Below, piece after piece: positions 1 through 12,966 of a stretch of 64,000 bases of DNA (position 1 is the first letter of the stretch; each line of letters begins with the position of its first letter). Made by a program: the position numbers and the translations under genes. The notes under the pieces are model-generated. The model was given only the letters and a program-made list of their open reading frames with translations. It was not told where the DNA came from and did not search any database. Source of the stretch: Pyxicephalus adspersus (taxonomy: Eukaryota > Chordata > Amphibia > Anura > Pyxicephalidae); NCBI RefSeq assembly GCF_032062135.1, contig NC_092861.1:59139566-59203565 (forward strand), given 5' to 3'.

Positions 1-759
1 TAACACAATAGCACTTTTATTCTCTGCACTGAGAGAATATAGGTCTGCTGATGAAGAAGCTTAGAATAACAGACAACTGAGTGAATTGGGTTTGGGTTTA
101 AAGTGGCAGCGTTGTGTTGGAGCACAGTCTGGGTATTTAGGGTAGGAGACGACTGTGGGACTCCTAGATATTGTGAGAGCAAGAGTGCATCCACTGAAGC
201 TTTACTAAATTTGCTAATGGGAATAAGTTACAGTATAAGTAAAGTGTATGGAAACCTGACTTGTAAACTTGAAATCTGAGTGGCAGAAAGTTATCATTGC
301 AGTGGGTCATCTATACCGCAGGGTTTAACTTGCCATATAGTATAGGGGTATTTGAATACCCTATACTTCACTTCTGCAGGCTTTCTGCTCTTCATAAATC
401 TGCACCCACTATGTTTCTCTTCTCCATTTCCCAGAGTAATAAACAGCGGAGAAGAGAACAGAGTGCCACAGGTTAGCAACGAATTAGTTTGGTATTTCAC
501 CTTCTTCATTCTCCCCTAGACAAAAAAAAAAGCATTTATCCCTTGCAATGTGGAAGAGTTGAACTGCAAGGTTTCCTTTGTATCTAGATTTCAAATTTCA
601 AATTTAGTTCTTCTGTAAGATAAGTTTTGCTTGTCTTATTATTTTTTCTAACAATTCAATCCTCAGGGTCTGTAACAGTTGGGCTGCAGCATATCTCTGT
701 TGTTCATCTTTTGGCAACATACTAATCTATTCCCCAGAGTTTAATGGGAGAATTCATTC
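1..759. other. AT-rich stretch, nothing recognised
   Basis: No gene, RNA gene or recognisable repeat. Open frames here (for example 294-509 on the minus strand) are short, low in complexity and show no known motif. A short A run lies near 521-530. Confidence 0.6.
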
Positions 760-930
760 CCTGTCATTAGTATCCATGAGAGCAATGTGCCCCATCACTG
801 GTATCAGTGAACAGAATAGTTCTATGGCGTCAGTAGGAGAAATAGTTTTGCTTCATTGGTGTCAGTGTGAGGAATAGTTTCTCATTATTGGCGTCAGTAT
901 GATTACAAAAGCCCTCCTAGCATTGGTGTT
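760..930. repeat. Degenerate short tandem repeat
   Basis: About four diverged copies of a 35-45 base unit are visible, each containing a core like 'CATTGGTGTCAGTGTGAG' or 'GGAATAGTTTC'. Spacing is irregular, so this is an old minisatellite rather than a clean array. No coding signal. Confidence 0.45.
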
Positions 931-2033
931 CAGGGGTTATATTGAAAACAGTCCATGGCCCATGCAGCTTTCCCTTGGTCAGATGAAATAACTGCTGTGC
1001 AGGCCCTTGCAGTGCCCCTTTACCCCTTTCCCATTATTATTTTTATTTTTTGTGATTATTAGACCTTTCTTATAAAACAGTTTTTTAAATGCTAAATGAT
1101 CCTATGAGCCCCAGTGCCCTAAGATCTATTTTGTTAGTATGCTGACAGGTGGCACTGGTATAAAAGCTTATATAAAGGATGTACACCAGACTGGTTGCTG
1201 TGTTAGAGTATTTTAGCCAGAAAATAGGACACTCTGGAGTGAAAACTATCAACAGCTACTCACTTGGCTATTTAAAAGGGTAGCATTTTAAAAGGGTAGC
1301 TTTGCAAAATAACAGTTGTGAAGGTGAAAATGTTCACAAAGGCCCAGACACACTTAAAAAAGGCTGGAAAGGTTAAGCAGACTGGATAAAACAGACAAAA
1401 AAGAGGTGATTGTAGAGGTGAAATGTGCTGCCAGGCCTTAGGAGAGAAAAAGCAAGCAGTAACGAAGGATTACAATCATTTGGAAGCACTGTGTGGGACA
1501 TTAAATCATGGAAAGGTTGTTACCATAAATGATGAGCTCTGATAATTATCAGTGCAGTGCTCAGCTGTTTACCACTTATTCCTCAAAAGTGCAGTAAAGC
1601 TTTCATCAGCCCAAGACTGTCATATTTCACCAAAGCATAGATGCATTTCATTACAGCTGCATTTCTGTTATTAATGTTAAAACTATTGATTAAATTAGCA
1701 GTTATGATAGCCTAACAAAGAAACACATCTTTGTAGATATAAAGCTTAAAAAACATATTTTTTATGCACTGATCATTGCTACAAAGTTTTACAAAAAATA
1801 TGAATTGTTTTTGCGTATTTGTATGATTGCCCATATTTCTGCATTTTATGTTTTTTGCTTTCCGTTTATTTTAAACAAGTCCCTTAAAATGAAGGGAAAT
1901 CATTTCCAATATGCTCTCCATGGTGCTGATGGCATTGGACAGGTTTTTTAGAATTTAGGTTGAATTGCTGCCCCACTCCGGGCTCTCAAACCGCAATGGA
2001 TTAAACATGGGTAGGAAATGCTTGCCCCATTCA
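931..2033. other. Unannotated AT-rich stretch
   Basis: No gene or repeat recognised. A short duplication 'TTTAAAAGGGTAGC' occurs twice near 1271-1303. Confidence 0.5.
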
Positions 2034-2170
2034 AAAGTGTCAGGGCCAACAAAAATAGCCCCAGCAATATCTGCCAGGAAGTGTCAGGACCACTGATATA
2101 CCCCAGCAATAACTCCTAGGAAGTGTTAGTGTCAACAATACCCCCAGACAAGTGTCAGGGCCAGCAATTA
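2034..2170. repeat. Three-copy tandem repeat, ~50 bp unit
   Basis: The phrase 'AAGTGTCAGGGCCA' or a close variant recurs at about 2034, 2081, 2118 and 2151, each followed by a variant of 'CCCCAGCAATA'. The copies differ by several bases, so the array is old. The short frame that starts inside it (2152-2349) has no features of a real protein. Confidence 0.6.
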
Positions 2171-5100
2171 TAACTTTAAGCAAATATACAAAAGTAGCTG
2201 TCAGAGTTATGTGTCCACAAACATTTGGGTATCTAGATACAAATTTATCAAGCAGTAAATGTGACTTTCACAAAAGACTTGTGTACATGAAAGCTCTTGG
2301 TGCATTTGTTTTAAACAGTAATAATACAAATATAGTGGATAGTTGGTGAATATCACATTTGTTGCTTAATAAATATGCACCATATCATTATTACCTATTA
2401 TATAATTTGTATTATGATGTTCTTCCTGTTAGTTCTTCATGAGTAATGATTAAGTTCTGTAACCACTACACACACAATTGATTTGTTTATAAGGTTTAGG
2501 TCCTTATGAACAATCTTTTTTTTCTAAGACATTTTACAGAAGTATTCAGTGTTGTTGCTTTATTTAAAATAAACAAAGAAACATACAAAAATAATATTTC
2601 AACAACAACAATGATTTCATCTGTCTGGAAAAGGTTGTGAGAATAAAAGTCAACAAAAATGACTGATGTGTGCCATAAATGTGAACTTGCATGCCAAAAA
2701 AATTCAAAACAGAATAAAACAAACCCATATGACAGATAGCTGGCAAAAAAAGTGACAAGCTGAGACTGTGGTTTAGAAAGCAGAGCTCTCTGGTGGGGTG
2801 ATTTCCAAAGGGGTCATATGGGGCCTTGATCAGTAATACCAGAAACAAGTGTCACATTAAGCATAAACATGTTAGATGTACGGTAACTTGACAGCCAGAA
2901 CCTGATAAATGTCTAATTTGAAGGAAAAATAAATCCTAATTTCTTACTTGCTTGACTTATATCTGGACTAAAAATAAAATGCTTTTCTTTTGTTGAAGGG
3001 AAGGCTAGTCAGACACAATGTGAGCACTAAATAATGCGTGATGTTCCAATTGTCCCTAAACTAGAATGCTAGTGTTTGTCCGGGATGGATGCATACACCA
3101 CTTAAAAGACATCTTGCAATAGATAAAGCTTTTAATAACACGTTTGAAAACAATCAAATATGACTATTGATCAGAAACTTTTACATTAAGACTGTGTTTA
3201 TACCAGATAAAAGAATAGCATAGACAAAAAGGAACAACTCAGGATGGGATTTTTTACCCTACAAATTGACCATTAAAATGTATACATTTAGTACAGCATA
3301 GAAACAGTTAACCTATTTTCTAGAAATCTACATACATGAACAGCCCTGTTACTGTCACAGATTTAGGTGCTAAAGAAAAAGATTATCTTTGATTTTCCAT
3401 CTGATAGGACAATAGTCTGTTGGTCACAAGTTTGATATGTTGAGATAAGTCAGGAGATCACATCCTTTGAAGCGATATGGAAAAATAAAGTGCGTAGAAC
3501 AACTTTTGTTTGTATGAGGCAAAAGCTTTGTCTATATTTTATGATTTTTTTTAATATATAGAACCTTAAAATCCACATTAATCTGCACAGTCAATTCTCT
3601 ATCATGATTGATGAAGAGGTGGACCATCACCTTATCTAAAAAAAAGTGTTAGGTTGGGTCTGAATAGACTGGAAATCTGACCAGGAGACTAGGAGACCCA
3701 GTACAGCATGAAGTCTGGCTATAAACAAGCTTTGTCACATACATCTTTCTTCTTTTTTGCTTGACCATGAGTCTAAAACTCTTTTATTGCATGATCAGAA
3801 CTAGTTAAATGAATCCAAAATACCTGTACAGTGTTACAAACTGTACACAATAATGTACAATGTTGCACCCTTATTGTGAGTAAAATGTGAACACAATGGT
3901 AAAATGGGCTAAATTCATATATGGAGGATTATGAATAAAAAAGGGGGAAAGCTTCCATTCTTTTAGAGTTGCCATACTGTTATTACTTCTAGGAACAGAA
4001 AAAGTAACCGAAAGAGTTAAACATATTATTTTCACTTTATGTATATAGAGCAACAAATGTTGTGTATCTATGCATGCAAAAGTAAGAAGAATATCCGAGT
4101 CATTAAAAATGGTTACCTCTAAATTGATGTGCTGTAAAGGCCTTTTAAGCATTGCTGTAAGACAATGTGGATATCTTTTTTTGTAGATACATACAATTTT
4201 GAATCTTGACATATTTGGTGTTTATTTACTTGATATTATATATATTATAATTGTTGCTACAATAAAGTTGTTTTATGGGTTAACTGCTTTCAGAAAGTAG
4301 ATACCTTTTTACTTAAAAAAATACTCTTTTAGTATAGTTTTGTTCAGACATGCAATGGTAACAGCCTTTTGCTGTTGTCCAATCCACCCCCCCCCCCCCC
4401 CCATTCATTCTCTTTGGGAAGAGTAGTCTGAACTTAGCCTATGTTTGCACGCAAAAAAGAACGAAAAAAAAAGCAGTAAAGGAGTTAAATACTTTTAAAA
4501 TACATTTATGTTGTCAGGTGTTGCAGTGTGGAACGTAGACCAGATCTATAATGAACATGTGTTTATACACTACCGTAGCACTGGATGGTACTGTAAGTGC
4601 ATGTATAGAAGGCCGAGAATGGTATAATATGTCATAAGGTGTACAGTAGCATTATTACTGCAACCCATCTTGCTGATGTATAGTATACACAAACACCAGA
4701 TACTACCTTGGATTTGCCATCCATTTGAAACCTTGCATCTTCCAATGCTTAAATTCTTTCCAGAGACACAACTTAAAGAAGCTATTCTTTTAAACCTAGC
4801 CTCAGAGTCGACCAGTGCCCCAGCCTTCAATAAGAATAACATACATAAGGCCAGTGACCAAGTTTAGACATCAGAAGCATGTGTGGACAATTTCCAGCAT
4901 GCCAAAAAAGAATGATAGAGACATAAGTGTACTAAATAATATCATTAGGAAAAAAAGACTAAACTAATAACTAATTTAAAATTAAACAATTGTACAGCCA
5001 AGATATAGGAATAACACTGTTGCTTTGGATGTTGACTTAAAACCTCCTTCTACAAGATTGTATGCTAGTTAAAGGATGTCATAGCTTTCCTATAAAACAG

Positions 5101-6262
5101 CTGTTACAGATTAATTAGGATTCAAATCAGGAATAGTACTTTGTGCACCAAATAGGTGATTGACTGGCAAAAAAATGTTGGTTGCAAATACGAAAAACAT
5201 GTAGGCTGTGTAATGATGATCAATGAGTCCTGCTAGGAGACTAGAACACAGATTTGTAATGAGGTACTAGGAAACAGCAAACTATAAGGACATACTGAAT
5301 GTCAGAACACTAACAAGATCACACAGACAAAATCTGCAGCTCTAATAATAAGCAGAATTAACCTTAATTTGTCTACAAAATGACACCTACAGAGCTGCGC
5401 CCACCTCCACATAACAGGCAAATTGTGCCCAACAGTGGCCTTTCCGTGTAGGCAGAGATGTAGCAAATTCAAAGTCTGGTGGTGACATATAAAAAGATCT
5501 TAGCACCCACGTTCTGCCACAGGGACAGTTTGTTAAATGAAAGAAATCGAACGGGAAGGGGGGATCTTAATTAAAATCTCATGCAAGCAACTCAACCAGT
5601 GCTGTAGGTTTTTCCTCATAGGCAGTGTAGAAAAAAAAACAGATACAATCAGAAAACAATGAAAGGTGCTTGGTTTTTTTTTGTGTTAAATAATTATAAA
5701 GAGAACATAATTATAACTCTTGGTGAGAGAATCAGCATGTGAATTACACTGAAATTACTACTAGTGAACATGACTTGTACAGTAAATATTGTAATCAGTT
5801 ATCAGATACTGTAAGGTATTTTAGTAAAGCTTTTGTGTGGATTACCTGCATTGTGTTAAGTTCATGAAAAAGCCTTAATATAAAATGCAGAGTTAAAAAG
5901 AACTCCGCTTTTAGCCAGAAATTCAACACATCAACAAGCTGTAAAAACCATATTTCTTTATTATCAATAATATAATCACAAATAATAAAAACAACAAAAA
6001 TGCCAAACCCTGACATGTACTTCAAGTGCAATCATTAATCCTCCATAAATCATAATTATAAGTCTCAAAATTACATAATTATGAGCAATTCAGCCATATA
6101 ATGAACATATTAGTTCATATAGGATATAAATAAGGTACAATTGTCCATTATCCACTGTTTTCAGGTGAGAAAGGGAAGGAATATCTATCCCCCAAAGACT
6201 AATTTGAGCTTACTTAAAGCAGACCCATCAACAAAATTTTTACTTTACATAATAGAGTAGAA
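2171..6262. other. Unannotated AT-rich stretch with a poly-C run
   Basis: About 4 kb with no recognisable gene. The only distinct feature is a run of 16 C at 4387-4402. The open frames at 2564-2848, 3871-4212, 4570-4842 and 5795-6031 (all minus strand) are AT-rich chance frames with no motif that I recognise. Confidence 0.5.
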
Positions 6263-6671
6263 CAGGGGTCCCCAACCCCCGGTCCCAGTGGGTCACGGCC
6301 AACTGACAGCTGGGCTGCGAGAACATGGAGACTCACTCAATGAAGGGCTTTAGCAGCTTCTGGCTGGTGCACCCCCCAGCAGGGTCAGGAGAAGGACCCG
6401 GCTTGGGGGGCGCACCAGCCAGAGCCGCGGACCATGTCCCCCATATGCATTGCAGGCTCAGGGCAGTGGGTGGGTTGTCTCTAGACACAACCCACCCACT
6501 CTCTCATTGCAGGCTCAAACCTGGGATTGGAGAGTGGGCAGGTTCTGGCATCATGATGTCACTCTGGGGGAAGTTTCTTACCCTTTGGGTGACACGCGGC
6601 TCCCCACGCATGCGCGGTTTAGGGTCTATAAATTTAGTGGTCTGTGACATCCAAAAGGTTGGGGACCACTG
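6263..6671. mobile_element. Non-autonomous hAT-like DNA transposon, copy 1
   Basis: The left end reads CAGGGGTCCCCAACC and the right end, read on the other strand, CAGTGGTCCCCAACC. These are typical hAT terminal inverted repeats. Flanking 8-mers are GAGTAGAA (6255-6262) and GGGTAGAA (6672-6679), a target duplication with one mismatch, which fits the 8-bp hAT duplication. The interior is GC-rich compared with the flanks and has internal inverted segments (for example around 6370-6420). No transposase is encoded; the frames inside (6325-6690, 6450-6647) are by-products of GC-rich repeat sequence. A second copy in the opposite orientation lies at 47033-47401. Confidence 0.85.
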
Positions 6672-6679
6672 GGGTAGAA

Positions 6680-8429
6680 AACTCTTCTAGAAGGCTCCTC
6701 CCAGAGATATGCATGTGCAGGGGGGGCTTATTCCTTACAAGGAAAAAAATGCAGATCTCACACATGCACAGTAAGATTGGCACTTTTTTTCCCATTTACA
6801 GTAGCAATGTCATCCGTAGGAGCGAGATCGAGTCCAGAGGAAGCATGGCTGTCTTTCAGTGTTTTTCAAGGGCAATAATGGCTGCTAAGAGAATGTACCC
6901 AATTAGCTTTTGAAGAATTTTGCAAGCCCATTTTGCAAATAGAGCACTTTTACACATCTGAGGGATATTCTTCCTTTAAAAGGGGTAACAGAATAGATGT
7001 ACTTGGAGAAGGCACCCACTTTCGTTCCATTCCTTCAACTCCCAGGTCAAGTGCAAATCCACCTCCTACAAGTCCAAATAAGACAGCTTGACCTTTGAAG
7101 CTGCAACATTGATTACGTGTTGATATCTGTCCCTTGGATGCTTTTGCTGAAAAACAAGATCCTTTAAAAAGAACGGATCAAAATGGGGGAGTTTTATTTT
7201 GGCACAAGAAACAACCTCTCTTTAGCGGGACTCCTCTCCCATACCACTCTGGGGTCAAAAACAGAAAGTCTTTGATAACTGGTCACCAAATCTAGGAAAA
7301 TGTTAAACTATTTTCAGCCTATCAAATACTCTTATAATAAGTCACTGCTTGTTATAAATCTATAATGGTTTTATTATCTGATTCCTTTTTGAACTATCCA
7401 GTTTTCATGAAACCTCAAGTATTTCACACAGACAGACTCAGAAGCCCATGCTGTTTCCTTATATATATTCCACTGTAATGTTATGCCATCTACTCACTAT
7501 GAATTTGAATAAGTTGTTTCTCCAATTGCAAAAAAAAGAAGGAAAAAAGGAGAGAAATGGAGCAAAATCCTTTTCTAGGACAATAAACACACACACATAT
7601 ATATGTGTGTGTGTGGGGGATAAGCCATCTGCCTCCTGGAAATCAGCAACTCAGGGGAGCATGTGCTTTAACCTACTCTAGACACATATCAGAAGGCAGC
7701 CACGTTAGTCCTATCCCCTAGGACAAATGTAGCTTGCAGAACTTAGACTCCTAAAAAACACTGCTTTCAATGCATAGGGCAAACCCTTTTTTTCTGTAAT
7801 CATTCCAAATGGTACACAGTCTGTTACCATATTTCTCCCCTGAAACATATGTTATTCATTTACAAACAAGGCTATACTCATGCATGTTGAGGTTGCTGTT
7901 TATGTATGCCAGTGATGTACATGGCAGACCCTTCACTCACTATGATAAAAGGAATTGACAATATAGTTGTAAAATCCCCCAGGAATTCACAGACAGGGGA
8001 ATTGCGTCGGGTTATGAGACGTTTCTGTCAATATAAAATAGGGATAGGGACACTGTCTAGCCTATTGGTCAATCTTCCTATGCCTATATATGTGGGAGAG
8101 ACCAAATGAAATGCTATGTTAAACATCTTCCTAAAATCCTGTATTTATAGATTGTTCTTTACAATATATTGTCCTTTTGCCAAACAAAAACCCTGGCTAT
8201 CCTTTGTCTTTCTTCTTGCTTTACATACATTATTTAGGGGAGTGGCCCCATGTATATATATGGATGTTGGTATTAGCAGCACCTTTTAGTTATATCTCTT
8301 AGAATGTCGTTTCTCTCTTATTTAGAGATTTTCACTTCCCGAAGCTCAAAATAAGATTTCAATGAATAAAATAAGTCTTAATTCCCTTCGTCTACTGTCT
8401 CAGTTTTAGTCAGTGTAAAAAGAAAAAGC
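6680..8429. other. Unannotated stretch with a CA/TG palindrome
   Basis: No gene recognised. At about 7589-7615 a short (AC)n run is followed by ATATATAT and then (GT)n, making a near-perfect simple-sequence palindrome. Confidence 0.5.
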
Positions 8430-8720
8430 TAATGGTATTCTGTCTCTACTGAAAACCTAAAATGCACAGCAGAACCAGTGTTACAAGCGTGTATTAAAGA
8501 GACCCTGTCACCCTGCTTATTCAAGTGACAGTGTCTTTGTGATGGGCCTCCACCATATCCACTTTGCCATTGCTCCCTTGCTATTGTGTCTGCATAGAAG
8601 CTAGGGGACACCCACTGCTTCTGGGTATGTATGCTTTCCATGTGACTGTACTTAGGCCTAGCAGCCAATCACTAGGCCCCAGCACTGTTAGAGAACAGGG
8701 GAAGTGACATCATTATACCC
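8430..8720. repeat. Possible dispersed repeat, unclassified
   Basis: The segment holds 'AAAGAGACCCTGTCACCCTG', a phrase resembling ends of short interspersed amphibian repeats, and is richer in G+C than its flanks. I see no second copy in this window and no clear terminal repeats, so the call is tentative. Confidence 0.25.
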
Positions 8721-10860
8721 TGGATTTTAATGTTGGCTGAAATGAGCAGCAGAAAGGCTGATATGACTCAGGGATTTTGATGGTGAAGGCCTTTAATGCT
8801 TAAAAATATATATCTAAAATAAACATAGTAAAAAAGATGTACAGTGAAACATAAATTTAAGGAAAGGAATTGTAAAATACCTCCATTGTTCCGGAATAAC
8901 AAAATGCAAGTTACCAGACAATGGAGCTGTCGCTAGTGGCTTGTTTTTGGGCATGCACGTCAGTGTGAAAACCCCCTGATATATGCAATGACTTGTCAAA
9001 AAAATTTAAATAGTTTATTTTTTTTTTATTCTTGCTTTTCTGGCTTTGGAACTAAGTAGGAGTCTGCACTGTATTTGATGGCTTTCAAATTGACAGTGTA
9101 AAAGCTTGATTCTATAGACCACATCAAAGTAGAAATGGGTACTTGTTATTCACATTGCATTGAAACATTCTGTTTTTCCATTCATTCACTCATCTAACTG
9201 TCCCACATTGCTTACTAATTTGAGTCTAATAAAGCCCCATGTGACAAATCATGTCAAACGCCAGTCATGTATAATACAGTGTAATAACTATGCAGCTTGT
9301 GCCTGCTCCTTTCTTTTATTACCTTCATTTCTAATCTATCAAGATCACTAAAAATCAGAATTAAAGTTTCAGTTAAAATAAATAAGGCTTGAACAGCAAA
9401 TATTTTATACAAGGCCTGTGTATAGTAAAATAATTAGAATTCCTGTTATCCTTTAAATGCTGCCACAATATTTTTCGCTTCTTATAAATAAAATTGGGAG
9501 TGGTTGGGATTCTCTGGCTAGTTTTTATTTCTGTCTGTGGTTCTATTAGGTACATTTACTCCTAATTCATTACTGTAATTAGGTGAAATCTTACACAGCA
9601 ATAAAAACCTAAATGTGGTTCTAGCCATGCCACACTATCACTAATTCACTAATCCTAAAGTGCCCCCTTCCCATCGTTAATATTTTGTCCATTACTTATT
9701 CTTACTTGTTACCTGTCCCGATATCTGCTAAAAGTTATTGGGAAAGGCTGTAAAGCACACATGAGATGATTTCTTCTCGATTCTTCGGCTAAGACTAGCA
9801 GGACTATTCGCCTTGGGCAGAAATCTGGTACGTGTACAGTGGTCTCCCAAGGAAATTCATGATTCTGCCATGGCAGATGGATGAATGACTGCTGTGTACT
9901 ACTATGAAGAATAGGCAGGGTGCTGCTCACTTGTTCTTCCCCCTTCTCTCTCTTTTGAACAGATTGACACTGTGTGTACAGCGCTCGTTCATTCATCTGT
10001 CACGGGAAACACAATAATTTCCAGCAACTATCTTTCATCTGGCATCTGATCAGGGCTGAAGGAATAAGATAAACTGCATAGTAAAGGTCTTGAGAGTATT
10101 TGGTAAAAACAGCCATCCAGAAAAATGGATTCAATTAGACTTTTCTTTTTTTTAATTTAATTTGAGTACGTATGTAAAAGTGTGATCCTTTTAGTTGCTT
10201 TTTCACCCACTGACCAGTTTAGTTAAAAGAAAAATCTGATTAATACTCACTGGAATTAATAGGGAAGGTGGGTTACTTTTCACAGAGTCCTAAATGAAAG
10301 AAATGCAATTGAATCACATATGTTTTTTGTGGGTTACACTACTTTTTTGCCTTAAGTTGTGCAGCCTTTAAGAATTTCTGAGCAACGAGGCATGTCTGTA
10401 GGCATGTGCAGATAATACAACATTATTATTAGTGTGTCTTAATCTGTCTTTACAAACTCACTTAAAATGTGTACACAAGCCTTTTACAGATATAAAATAT
10501 ATTGTTTTGTACTTTTTTCTGATGTTGTACATTTTTCCATGTCGTCAGAACTTGAGCAAGAAGAAAGGTGATTGTGTGTAATGTGGCATACAAGTCCAGG
10601 TTTTTATTTGCCAAACAAATATATTAATAATAATTCTGACTTTTATTGTGTAAGTATGTAAGGTAACTTTTGAAAAGGTTATTGTATAACTTTGCATGCC
10701 ATTATATTATTCTGAATGTCAGTGTATCACTAAATTTTGTTATGACTTTGCATGTCATATCCTTCTGATTGTCTTTCAGAATGTATTATGCTATCCTTTA
10801 TACCTCTTCATTTGCCTTTATATCATATTTAGTATTAGATTAGTAAAGTAACAAATATTG
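8721..10860. other. Unannotated AT-rich stretch
   Basis: Nothing recognised on either strand. The minus-strand frame at 9709-9996 (95 codons) has no recognisable domain and is probably chance. Confidence 0.5.
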
Positions 10861-11048
10861 TATGTGTGTATGTCATCACTAGGAAACGAATGGAGACATT
10901 TCAACCAAACTTGTTATGTTCCACCATCACTCGGAAACACATCAACACATTTGAACCATGAGACCCTATAATATAATATAATATAATCATAGTACATATA
11001 TAAGATTGCAATAGGTAAATACCCCGGCAACGCCGGGTAATCAGCTAG
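10861..11048 (+). mobile_element. Helitron 3' end (5' limit not defined)
   Basis: The right end shows the classical Helitron 3' structure: a GC-rich hairpin with arms CCCGGC and GCCGGG around an AAC loop (about 11023-11037), a short spacer, then CTAG (11045-11048) followed by a host T. Helitrons end in CTRR and insert between A and T. Upstream text such as 'CATTTCAACCAAACTTG' is typical of decayed non-autonomous copies. I cannot fix the 5' TC end; the start given is where the resemblance begins. No Rep/helicase coding sequence is present. Confidence 0.7.
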
Positions 11049-12383
11049 TGTGGTTATAAATTTGACCTATGGAGATGTTCAATTTATGCATTAGGCAGTT
11101 CCATCTCAGTTTATGATTGTCTCAGTAAAAGGAACTTGTGGGAAATCAGCAGAGACTCAGAAAACAATACAAACGTGACATGTGGTTTTTGCTGTCAATG
11201 CTTTTTTCAAAACAACATGCTTTTTTTGCATGCATACCAAGTAATTTGCAAGTATAACACCTAGAGGTATTTATTGCCTCTGAAAAATCACACTCTTTAT
11301 TTCCTTTTTTTTAAACAGACGAACACCATCTTTTATGAGAAATCACCCAGGATCATTATCTACGTCTGGGCTCAGATGCTGACTCAAAGATGACAATATC
11401 ATGTAAATTCTTGGTTATGTTAAAAAATGTCAGTATATTAATATACAATGAAACAGGCAGAATGCAAAGGCACATAAGCATGCTCAAGGCTGCATAATGA
11501 AAGAAAGTGGATTGGGATTGCATGATATAACCAACTAAACCCAATGTGTAAAACCCTTTACTTGTTACAGTACTTTATTTGGATGAATGCAGCAATCAGT
11601 TAATATGTGTAAAGCATTTCTGATACTGATGATTGCCATATACTAAAAATCTGGAGTATGTGGACAAGCTCTGTTGCACAAAATATTCCCTCTCCACACT
11701 CTGCCTCCCTTTACATGACCCCCATACACAATATTCTCTCTCTGTGCACACTATTTACTTATCCCCAGCACAAGTTGACCCTACTTCATAAGTTGTTCTT
11801 TCTACACACATTACAACGGAAAAAAGAGTGGGAAACAGTCAGTGACTACAAAATGCTGTGATTGGGGGGTCACCATGCCAATAGCAAACAGCAAAAATAT
11901 ATGGAAAGCGTGCATGATAGGGGTTGACAACACAGGGGGAAGGTTTCTTAGGAAAAAGTTATCTGCTGCCCAAATATAGTGACGGGCTTCAGAACTTTAG
12001 CAGAGCATAGTGTGATTAACTTGGGGTCTACTGGACCATAGGATAACCCTATGACAAATCAGGGACTGTTGGGTAGTATGATTTCTGCTGATGACAGAAA
12101 CACCTACAACAGAGATACTGACAAAAACATATTGCTAATAGAAAGGAGAAGGGTTAAAGCAATTGTTGAGCATTACTAAATATTGACAGCAGCCCCTAAT
12201 CTTGTATGGGTGTTGCAGAGACATAAATCAAAAAATTTTCCAGTAGTCAGAAAAAAAAAACAAAAAAATTTCTAATTCTTCCGAACTCTATTCAAAATAA
12301 TACAAACATCTGAACTGTCCTTCAAATCAGGGCCCGGAGAATAGTTGTTTCAGTGTTGCATATCTTCATTTATAATATACACA
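11049..12383. other. Unannotated AT-rich stretch
   Basis: No gene recognised. A-rich runs lie at 12249-12269. The small frames at 11356-11544 (minus) and 11658-11861 (plus) lack any recognisable motif. Confidence 0.5.
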
Positions 12384-12960
12384 CCCGGCCACCGGTAACC
12401 AGTTCGACTGTTACTGTTACTGCTGGGCTCTAAAGTCACCAGATCTCAATCCAATAGAGTACCTTTGGGATGTGGTGGGTCAACAATTTGCAACATCATG
12501 GATGTGCAGTAACTATGTAATGGTATTGTGTCAGTATGAAACACCTAAAGCAGCATACACACATGCTATTATAGTCATTGGAATAGATCTTTCATGATCC
12601 CTTCCCACGACTAAGCACTGCAGGATGCATTAATGAGTGCTGTAAATACAGCACCATTCTGCTTTATGCAGAGGAGGGGGGGAGAACGACGGAGTGGCAC
12701 CTAGCTGTGTGCTCTCTCTTACCTTTACGATCATTACGATTGCTCGCCCGCCAGAACAGTCGTTCGGACAATGGACAACGACGGGTGCTGTACACGCCAG
12801 ATTCTTGACCAATAACAACCCTGAGCCTATTATCAGGTAAGAACCATTGGGCGTGTGTCTGTACGTAACTTAACACTTATGAATCTATGCCACACAGAAA
12901 TAGAGCAGTTCTAAGGGCAAATGGGGGTCTAACGCAGCTCTGGCAAGGTGTACCTAATAA
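12384..12960 (+). pseudogene. Tc1/mariner transposase relic (3' part), split by a MITE
   Basis: On the plus strand, starting at 12436, the translation contains SPDLNPIEYLWDVV. This is the conserved block around the third catalytic acidic residue (Glu codon 12457-12459) of Tc1-type DDE transposases, which cut and paste the element at TA sites in the nucleus. After about 12540 the frame is lost because another element (12544-12872) has inserted. Text matching the 3' end of the same Tc1 family resumes at about 12886 and runs to 'AAGGTGTACCTAATAAAGTGGC' (12947-12966 region). The N-terminal DNA-binding part and first two catalytic Asp are absent. It is a dead fragment. Confidence 0.75.
12544..12872. 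mobile_element. MITE, 'TACACACGTGC' family, copy 1, nested in Tc1
   Basis: The sequence aligns by eye along its whole length with the reverse strand of 23453-23792. Shared landmarks are TACACACATGC near the left end, 'GATCTTTCATGATCC', a purine-rich 'GGGGGGAGAACGA' segment, 'CCCTGAGC' and a right end with GTGTGT followed by TAC. Its insertion separates two parts of the Tc1 relic, so it is younger than that relic. No protein is encoded. The superfamily is not settled. Confidence 0.7.
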
Positions 12961-12966
12961 AGTGGC

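Noticed and set aside
6325..6913. Plus-strand frames of 121, 65 and 89 codons
   Set aside because: Most lie within the hAT-like element; they have no conserved motif and the same sequence recurs inverted at 47033.
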